The notes below the pieces were generated by a model. It did not search any database. It was given only the letters and a program-made list of their open reading frames with translations, and had not been told where the DNA came from. Source: Heterohyrax brucei (taxonomy: Eukaryota; Chordata; Mammalia; Hyracoidea; Procaviidae). From it: 64,000 bases of DNA. The stretch spans positions 27,005,431 to 27,069,430 of the forward strand of contig CM053146.1 of assembly GCA_028571685.1 (NCBI GenBank). The letters run 5' to 3'. Every line of letters begins with the position of its first letter. Positions within the stretch are counted from its first letter, which is position 1. Made by a program: the position numbers and the translations under genes. Positions 58,063 to 64,000 of this stretch are shown in pieces.

Positions 58063-58775
58063 GTGAAATCGAGGCCAATTGGCACAACTAGCGTTTTGCT
58101 AAGAGGGCTCTCTACACCCGACATTGGTGAGTGACGTCTGGGGTCTTCAAAGCTGCCAAGCTGCCATCCGAGGACACAGCAAATGGTCCCAACTCAGCAG
58201 GAACGGATGCTCACCGAGGTCCAAAATGACATGCGGTAAAGACAACCCAGAAGATAGAGAGACCCACATGAGTTGGTGCCTACATCGACTTGGGACCAGC
58301 AGAACCAGATGGTGCCCGGCCACCACCAGTGATAGCCATGATGGAGCTCACTAGGTTGAGTTTCACTGGCAACACAAGAATAAAAAGGGGTGCATCCTGA
58401 GACTGCCACTAAAAGACCTCAATTGATGGTCCAGTGGTTTCGGGGTTCCCCTGAGAGCATGGCCTCTGGCCCTGATGCTGCCCTTGCCCATAAATCACAA
58501 CGAAGTTCCACTCTTTGGACACGAATGGATTGGACTTGGCAATGCAGAGTGACCGTATATTGGATGCACTTTGCTGAAGGAAGGAGAGTGGGTGGAGAGG
58601 AGGGGAAAGGAGACTGTTGCGAGGATGAGACATGTATGGAGCAGAGAGGAATAGTGTGCTGTCACCAGACAGGGAGAGCAGTGGAAGCTGCATATAAGTG
58701 GGCATGTAAATTTATACAGGAATGTCCATTTTCACTCAGTCATATTAAATAAAAAAATAAAGAAATGGAAAAAAA
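58063..58775 (+). mobile_element. L1 3' UTR, 5'-truncated, with TSD
   Basis: Only untranslated L1 3' sequence, among the best preserved in the window: GTGAGTGACGTCTGGGGTCT, GGTGCCCGGCCACCACCAGT, GGGCATGTAAATTTATACAG, then an A-rich tail. ATTCCCATACTTAG (58049-58062) and ATTCCCATAGTTAG (58776-58789) are a 14-bp target duplication with one mismatch. Its many intact CpGs suggest a younger insertion than most here. ORFs of 120 and 98 codons on opposite strands lie in it and are not genes. Confidence 0.93.
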
Positions 58776-58799
58776 ATTCCCATAGTTAGCTAAATGTAA

Positions 58800-59012
58800 C
58801 AACAAAATCATCTTTTGTAAGCCCAACTTGCATACTGACATAAGAACGAGGCTGTAAGTCCAAGCTAACTTACTTTGTTAGCCCTCTAATGCTATTGGTC
58901 AGAGCTGTTGTTATTTAACTGCCATGATGCTTTCCTGAGTCATTTAATGTTAAAATTAAAATTAATGTTAGTTAATATTAACTAATAGGTTTAATATTAG
59001 TTATTAATATTA
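58800..59012. other. AT-rich spacer
   Basis: Ends with repeated TTAATATTA-type words (58960-59012) just before the RTE. Confidence 0.5.
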
Positions 59013-59015
59013 AAT

Positions 59016-60566
59016 GGACTCCAGGAACATCAAAAGAAGACAGAAAGAATACACAGTGTCATTATACCATTTGAAGAGATAGCATGTGATCAGGAACCAA
59101 TGATACAGAAGGAAGAAGCTGAAGCTCCATCAAACGAATTGACAAAAAACCAGGTTTCAAGAGTTGATAGAATATTAATTAAGGTATTTCAACAAATAGA
59201 TGTGGTGCTGGAAGTGCCCATTCATCTACACCAAGAAATTTGGAGGACAGCTACCAACTGACTGGATGAGATCCATATTTATGCTTATTTTGATGCACTC
59301 AAATGTGGAAACTACCGAACAATATTGTTAGTGTCATATGCAAGTGAAATTTTGCTGAAGAACTTTGAAAAGCAAGTGCAACTGTGTATTGGCAAACAAC
59401 TGCCAGAATTTCAAGCTGGATTTGGAAGAGGACATGAAACTAGATATATCATTGCTAATATCAGGTGGATCCTGGCTGAAAGAGACTACCAGAAAAATGT
59501 TTACTTGTGTCTCATTGACCATGTAAAGGCATTCAACTTTGTGGACCATAACAAAAAATGGACAACTGGAATCCCAAAACACCTAACTGTGCTCTTAAGG
59601 AAGCTGTATATGGATCAAGAGGTGGTTGTGAGAACAGAACAAGGTGACACAGCATGGCTTAAAGTCAGGAAAGGTGTGTGTCAGGGTCATATCCTTTCAC
59701 CATATCTTTTCAATTTGTATGTTGAGCAAATAACCCAAGAAACTGGATTACACGAAGAAAAGCAAGTCATCAGGATTGGAGAAGGACACATTAACAACCT
59801 GTGTTACACAGATGACACATCCTTACTTGCTGGAAGTGAAGAAGGTTTGAAATACTTACTGATGAAGATCAAGAACCACAACCTTCAGTATGGATGGCTC
59901 CTCAACATCAGGGAAACAAAAATCTTCATAACTGGACCAGTAAGCAATATTGTCATAAATGGAGAAAGAATTGAGGTTATCAAGCATTTCATTTTACTTG
60001 GGTCCACAGGCAATGCCCATGGAAGCAGCAGTCAAGAAATCAAAAGCTGCATTACATTTGAAACATTTGCTGCAAAGGATCTCCTTAATGTATTGAGAAG
60101 TAAAGATGTCACCTTGAAGACTAAGGTGTGCCTGACTGAATCCATGATACTTTAAGTCACATCATATACATGCAAAACCTGGACAATGAACAAAGAAGAC
60201 AGAAGAATTGATACCTTAGAATTGTGGTGTTGGAGAATATTGACTGTTCCAAGAGAACAAATAGTTCTGTTCCAGAAGAAGTACAACGAGATTTCTACTT
60301 AGGAGCAGAGATGGCAAGACCGCATCTTACTTTGGATATGTTTTCAGGAAGGATCAGTCCCTGGAGAAGGACATCATGCTTGGTAGAGTGGAGGGTCAGT
60401 GAAAAAGAGGAAGACCCTTGATGAAATGGATTGACACAGTGGCCACAGAGATAGGCATAAGCATAAAAGCAATTGTGCACATGGCACAAGACTGGGCAGT
60501 GTTTCCTTCTGCTGTGCATAGGGTCCTTCTGGGTTAGAATCAACTTGACAGCGCCTAACAGTAACT
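59016..60566 (+). mobile_element. RTE, RT domain to 3' end
   Basis: Plus-strand RTE beginning in the linker of ORF2 (CATCAAAAGAAGACAGAAAG), running through the RT and C-terminal region to the 3' end GGGTTAGAATCAACTTGACA at 60531-60550 and CGCCTAACAGTAAC. It is the most complete RTE copy in the window, and its RT contains the longest open frame. The 5' third (endonuclease) is missing. Confidence 0.93.
59325..60155 (+). pseudogene. RTE-clade reverse transcriptase, 276 open codons
   Basis: Longest frame of the window, covering RT motifs 2 to C and the thumb. QAGFGRGHETRYIIANIRWI (about residues 31-50) is motif 2-type; LIDHVKAFNFVDH (about 77-89) is motif A and keeps the first, metal-binding Asp though the later Asp of the family is Asn; QGHILSPYLFNLYVEQI (about 125-141) is motif B; LCYTDDTSLLAGS (about 162-174) is motif C, with both Asp kept but Thr in place of the usual Ala. 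A small in-frame deletion follows motif A. The N-terminal endonuclease and the RT start are in other frames upstream, and the downstream region breaks after residue 276. It could not retrotranspose by itself. Whether it is transcribed is unknown. Confidence 0.88.
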
Positions 60567-60579
60567 ACATGATGCTTCT

Positions 60580-62225
60580 AATCACACGGTTTCATCAGTA
60601 CGAACTTCAGGCCAACACTGTTGTTTTCATTTCTGCCAGTATTTTTGTAGTCACTAATTTTGTCAAATTTTCTGGTGTTTTAGCCACAGTATTATTGTGG
60701 TAATTAGTATTTGTGAACCTACATCAACACTTTTTGAGAACAAAGGAATAACTAAAGAAGAAACAAGGACAACAATCAAAAACGGCTCTCCTCAGTCCTT
60801 AATGATGAAAATAATAATGTACTTCAATGCAGATTTTACAAAACAAATCTGTTAGTAGTCCTACAATCTAAGAAATGTTACATTCAAACAGCTTACAACT
60901 GTATTTATCACATGGCATTCTATGATTAAAATCAATAAACCATTGCTAAAGATTCTGTATGTTCTGGTACAGGAGGAGGTCCATGGACGGAGGTGACACC
61001 ATGAATTATCCACTGCGTAACGCTAACCCTACTGACAGCGCTGCTCACACACACTAAGTATTAAGGATTCCATTGAGTGGAGTGATATCAGGGCCTAAAA
61101 GGAGTATTTTTGAACTCCAGCAAGGGATCCTGAGTGATGGCTGTTCAACACAATTTTGAAATTGCGGCAGACTAGTGAATTTTTATGTTCTCTATTATAA
61201 ATAGTAGTGGTTATTGCCATTACCCTGTCCTCAAACCACAATTGCATATTGAGTGTGTAGAGAGTAGATAAACTGTGTTTCTAACTCAATAAGATTGATG
61301 GATGCAGTTAAGGTTATAGTCTATGCAGTTAAGGTTATAGTCTACCATAACTTACCAAAAGGGGTATGCTGCTATGGCATATATTGTTAGTGGGGGATAC
61401 AGTAGGTCAAATAATTGGTGACTAGAAGGGAAACTACAGTAGAATTATGAAGTGTTCATATTTATTTCAACTAACTTCTATGATCAGTTTTTTCACCCCA
61501 TTGTTCTATTTGTAGTCCTTTATAATTGCATTTAATTTAATTGCTATAGTTTGATAATGATTTTCTAAATCTAGTGGTAAACTTATTATCTTAATATGCA
61601 TTAATTCAAATATGCCTTAATTTAGTGGCTATTGCAAAGTCTAATTAATTTCAAAGTCTTATTAATTTCAATAGACACCCACATCCAGATACACCCACAC
61701 AAACACAATTCAACTGTAAAGAAAGATTTTTTTTTACCAGACTTGCTTTAAATATAGAAGTCAGTTTAATAACTGCTATCTTTATACATTAAATTTTCCA
61801 GGGCAGAATTTTTTTTTTTTAATTCCTACATTTATTTAGGTTTCTTTTCTATATAAATATTTTTAATAGAGTTTTATCTTTTTCTTTCAATTTTGGGAAC
61901 ATCGTTGTTTAAATTTATTCATAGTATGTTATAGTTTGATGTTACTGGAAATCGGGTCTTTTTATCTTCCTGTTTGTTTCTCTTAATAGAAAAAGAGTTG
62001 TTTTTCTGTTCTGGTCAAATATTTTTGTTATAATATTTAACTAAGGGGATTCTTTACATATTTTCCATGTATATCACACTATATGTAAATAATAATGTTA
62101 ATTTTTTCTTTCTAATAGTACATTTATCTATCTTTCTTGCCTTTGCATACAAATTAAAGACTCAAAAATGTTAATTAGAAAACATTAACTACATTTACAT
62201 TTGTAGGCCCAAGTTATAGTGTTCA
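60580..62225. other. Intergenic, no gene seen
   Basis: AT-rich sequence. A perfect 21-bp tandem duplication lies at 61302-61343 and T runs at 61725-61734 and 61810-61820. No repeat or exon assigned. Confidence 0.4.
61302..61343. repeat. Perfect 21-bp tandem duplication
   Basis: ATGCAGTTAAGGTTATAGTC plus T at 61302-61322 repeats unchanged at 61323-61343. Confidence 0.95.
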
Positions 62226-62235
62226 CAAACCAAAC

Positions 62236-63347
62236 TGAATGCCGGAAGAGACTGAAACTTTCTTTTGAGCATCAAGTGCTAAAGCAAAAGGAAGAAATGA
62301 TGAAACAAAAGGACTAAACAGAACATTCCAAAGTGAGGCTTGAGAAGACAAAGTAGAGTATTATAATGGCATGTGCAAAGAGCTGGAGATGAAAAATCAA
62401 AAGGGGAGAACATGTTCTGCACTTCTCAAGCTGAAAGAACTTAAGAATTCAAGACTTGAGTTGCAACAGTGAAGGATTTTATATGGAAAATCTTAAATGA
62501 AGCATCAAAAGAAGATGGAAGGTATATGCAGAGTCATTGTGCCAAAAATAAGTGGTTGATGGTCAACCGTTTCAAAAATTAGTATACGATCAGGAACTGA
62601 TAGTAGTGGAGGAAGAAGTCCGAGCTCCACTGAAGGCATCTATGAAAAACAAGGCTCCAGGAATTGATGCAATCGCAATTCAGATATATCAATAAAAGAA
62701 TGCAGCACTGGAAGTGCTCACTTGTCTATGCCAAGAAATTTGGAAGATAGCTACCTAGACAGCTACCTGGACAGCTTATTGGAAGAATTCCATATTTATA
62801 CCTATTCCCAAGAAAGGTGATCCCACTGAACATGGGAGTTACCAAGCAATATCATTAATATTATTCAAAAGTGACCACGGTAGTGTATTGAGAGGGAACT
62901 GCCAGAATTCAGGGGAGATTCAAGGGAAGATGTGAAACAAAATATATCCTTGCTGGCGTCAGATGGATCTTGGCTGAAAGCAGAGAACACTAGAAAGATG
63001 CTTATACAGATTTTATTTGCTATGTGAAGGCATTTGATTGTATGAATCTTAACAAATTATGGGTAATATTGAAAAAGTATGAATTCCAGAATACTTAATT
63101 GTGTTCATGAGGAATGTGTAGATGATCAAGAGACAATTCTAAAAACAATAGGGGTTTGGTGCATAGTTTAAATTCAGGAAAAGTGTGCATCAGAGTTGTA
63201 TCCTTTTACCGTACCTATTCACTCTGCCTGCTGAGCAAATAGAGAAGCTGTACTATCTGAAAAAGAAAGGGACATCAGGATTGAAGGAAGACTCATAAAA
63301 AATCTGCTTTGTGCAGATGACACAACCTTGTATTTTGAAAGTGAATA
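62236..63347 (+). mobile_element. RTE, linker and RT to motif C
   Basis: Starts in the ORF2 linker (GCCGGAAGAGACTGAAACTT), continues through AAGGCTCCAGGAATTGATGC (RT start, 62652) and CATTTGATTGTATGAATC (motif A area) and stops just after motif C, where GTGCAGATGACACAACCTTG (63311-63330) gives CADDTTL. Full of stops. The element ends abruptly at 63347 and turns into an oppositely oriented piece of the same family. Confidence 0.87.
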
Positions 63348-63357
63348 GGACTCTACT

Positions 63358-63650
63358 TGCTTATTTGTCCAGTTATGAGGATTTTTTTTCTTTTTTATGT
63401 TGAGGTATAATCCACCCCAAAGACTGCAGTCTTTGATCTTCATCAGTAAGTGCTTTAAATCTTATTTACTTTCGGCAAGCAAGTTTGTGTCACCTCCATA
63501 TTTCAGGTTGTCAATAACTCTTCCTCCAATCCTGTGCCGTATTCTTCTTCATATATTTTAGCTCTCAGATTATTTCTCACCATATGGATTGCACATGTAT
63601 GGTGAAAAGATATGAACTCTCTATTCCTGTGTCACAGTTTAAACCACAGT
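63358..63650 (-). mobile_element. RTE RT fragment, antiparallel to its neighbour
   Basis: Reversed RTE: TTTGTCCAGTTATGAGGATT, TATGTTGAGGTATAATCCA, CATCAGTAAGTGCTTTAAAT, GTGTCACCTCCATATTTCAG, up to GTTTAAACCACAG. It spans the RT from motif B to the thumb on the minus strand, so motif C is present twice, in opposite orientation, about 160 bases apart. The minus-strand ORF at 63219-63443 is a product of this junction. Confidence 0.85.
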
Positions 63651-64000
63651 GACTTCGACAGCCTTTCCCTTCCACAAGACATCACATTTTGATTACATTA
63701 ACAACATTATGTTGATTGGACACAGTAAGGAAGAAATGTCAATTACTTTGGACTTACTTTTAAAACATTTGGATACTAGAGGCTAGACAGATAACCCAAC
63801 ATAAACTGAGGAATCTTCAACCTCAGTGACATCTCTAGGGGTCCAGTAGTATGGAACATGTGAAGACATTTCTTCTAAACTGAAGGATAAGTTATTACAT
63901 CTGATCTCTGCTACACATCATCCCTAGAGAACCTCTTTTGATTTTGGAGGCAACATATCACTCATTTGAGTGTGTCATCTGCACTTACCAAGTGACTTGA
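63651..64000 (+). mobile_element. Endogenous retrovirus pol fragment, degenerate
   Basis: A plus-strand stretch whose frames resemble retroviral reverse transcriptase of the ERVL type, including the area of the catalytic motif (about 63700-63720), where the two metal-binding acidic residues are replaced by asparagines, and the following connection area (GGGGTCCAGTAGTATGGAAC at 63838-63857, TTTTGGAGGCAACATATC at 63940-63957). Several stops and frame breaks are visible. It runs off the window, so its total length and any LTR are unknown. It has no coding capacity as read here. Confidence 0.6.

Noticed and set aside
58390-58752. Plus-strand ORF of 120 codons and the opposing 98-codon ORF
   Set aside because: Both lie in the L1 3' untranslated region; the GC-richer sequence simply has fewer stops.
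1-64000. CRISPR arrays, prokaryotic operons, phage or integrative elements
   Set aside because: The repeat content is mammalian throughout. Regularly spaced repeats, ribosome binding sites and dense coding are absent.
1-64000. tRNA, U6, Y RNA, 5S or 7SK genes or pseudogenes
   Set aside because: I looked for their conserved internal motifs and found none that I could support by eye.

Overview
This 64 kb window is vertebrate nuclear DNA of the mammalian intergenic type. It is AT-rich and CpG-poor, and I found no convincing host protein-coding exon or RNA gene. Most of what can be recognised is layered retrotransposon debris. The repeat catalogue points to Afrotheria, most likely an elephant or close relative. 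There are about twenty copies or pieces of the afrotherian SINE (AfroSINE), in which a CCTGGTGG...GGTTAAG head is followed by a tail resembling GAATCGACTCGACGGCA. There are also many pieces of the BovB-like RTE retrotransposon that shares that tail, L1 elements of the afrotherian type, and a set of related MaLR-like LTRs. Older eutherian layers (MIR, MER20, MER5-like, old L1M) lie underneath. The species call is inference from repeats only.

Layout. 0-6.6 kb: AfroSINEs, an RTE piece whose 5' end is inverted, and a possible CpG-rich solo LTR. 6.6-11.1 kb: two minus-strand L1 copies in series, the first carrying a nested, 5'-inverted L1 tail. 11-20 kb: L1 3' ends, two LTRs, a fold-back mariner remnant, an internally deleted RTE and a polypurine tract. 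20-24 kb: a MER5-like relic, a CpG-bearing stretch with minus-strand ORFs, an unexplained inverted repeat pair and a cluster of very short SINE inserts. 23.9-25.9 kb: minus-strand RTE. 25.9-32.1 kb: plus-strand L1 debris with a solo LTR. 33.4-39.4 kb: a nearly full-length but dead L1. 39.4-42.6 kb: RTE with nested LTR and SINE, then an L1 3' end. 42.7-50.5 kb: SINEs, MIR and long unique AT-rich stretches. 50.8-51.4 kb: minus-strand LTR. 52.25-53.2 kb: a TA-flanked, TIR-bounded DNA transposon with transposase remains. 54-58.8 kb: SINEs, MER20 and a 5'-truncated L1 with target-site duplication. 59-60.6 kb: RTE with the longest open frame of the window (276 codons of reverse transcriptase). 62.2-64 kb: two antiparallel RTE pieces abutting a degenerate endogenous retroviral pol fragment that runs off the window.

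Nothing here works as an operon or pathway. The elements relate by nesting order and by sharing machinery: AfroSINE and RTE end in the same kind of tail, consistent with mobilisation by RTE. I do not see an undescribed functional system. The observations most worth checking are the DNA transposon at 52.25-53.2 kb, the 43-52 bp SINE-tail inserts with clean target duplications, the fold-back mariner, and the inverted RTE structures.
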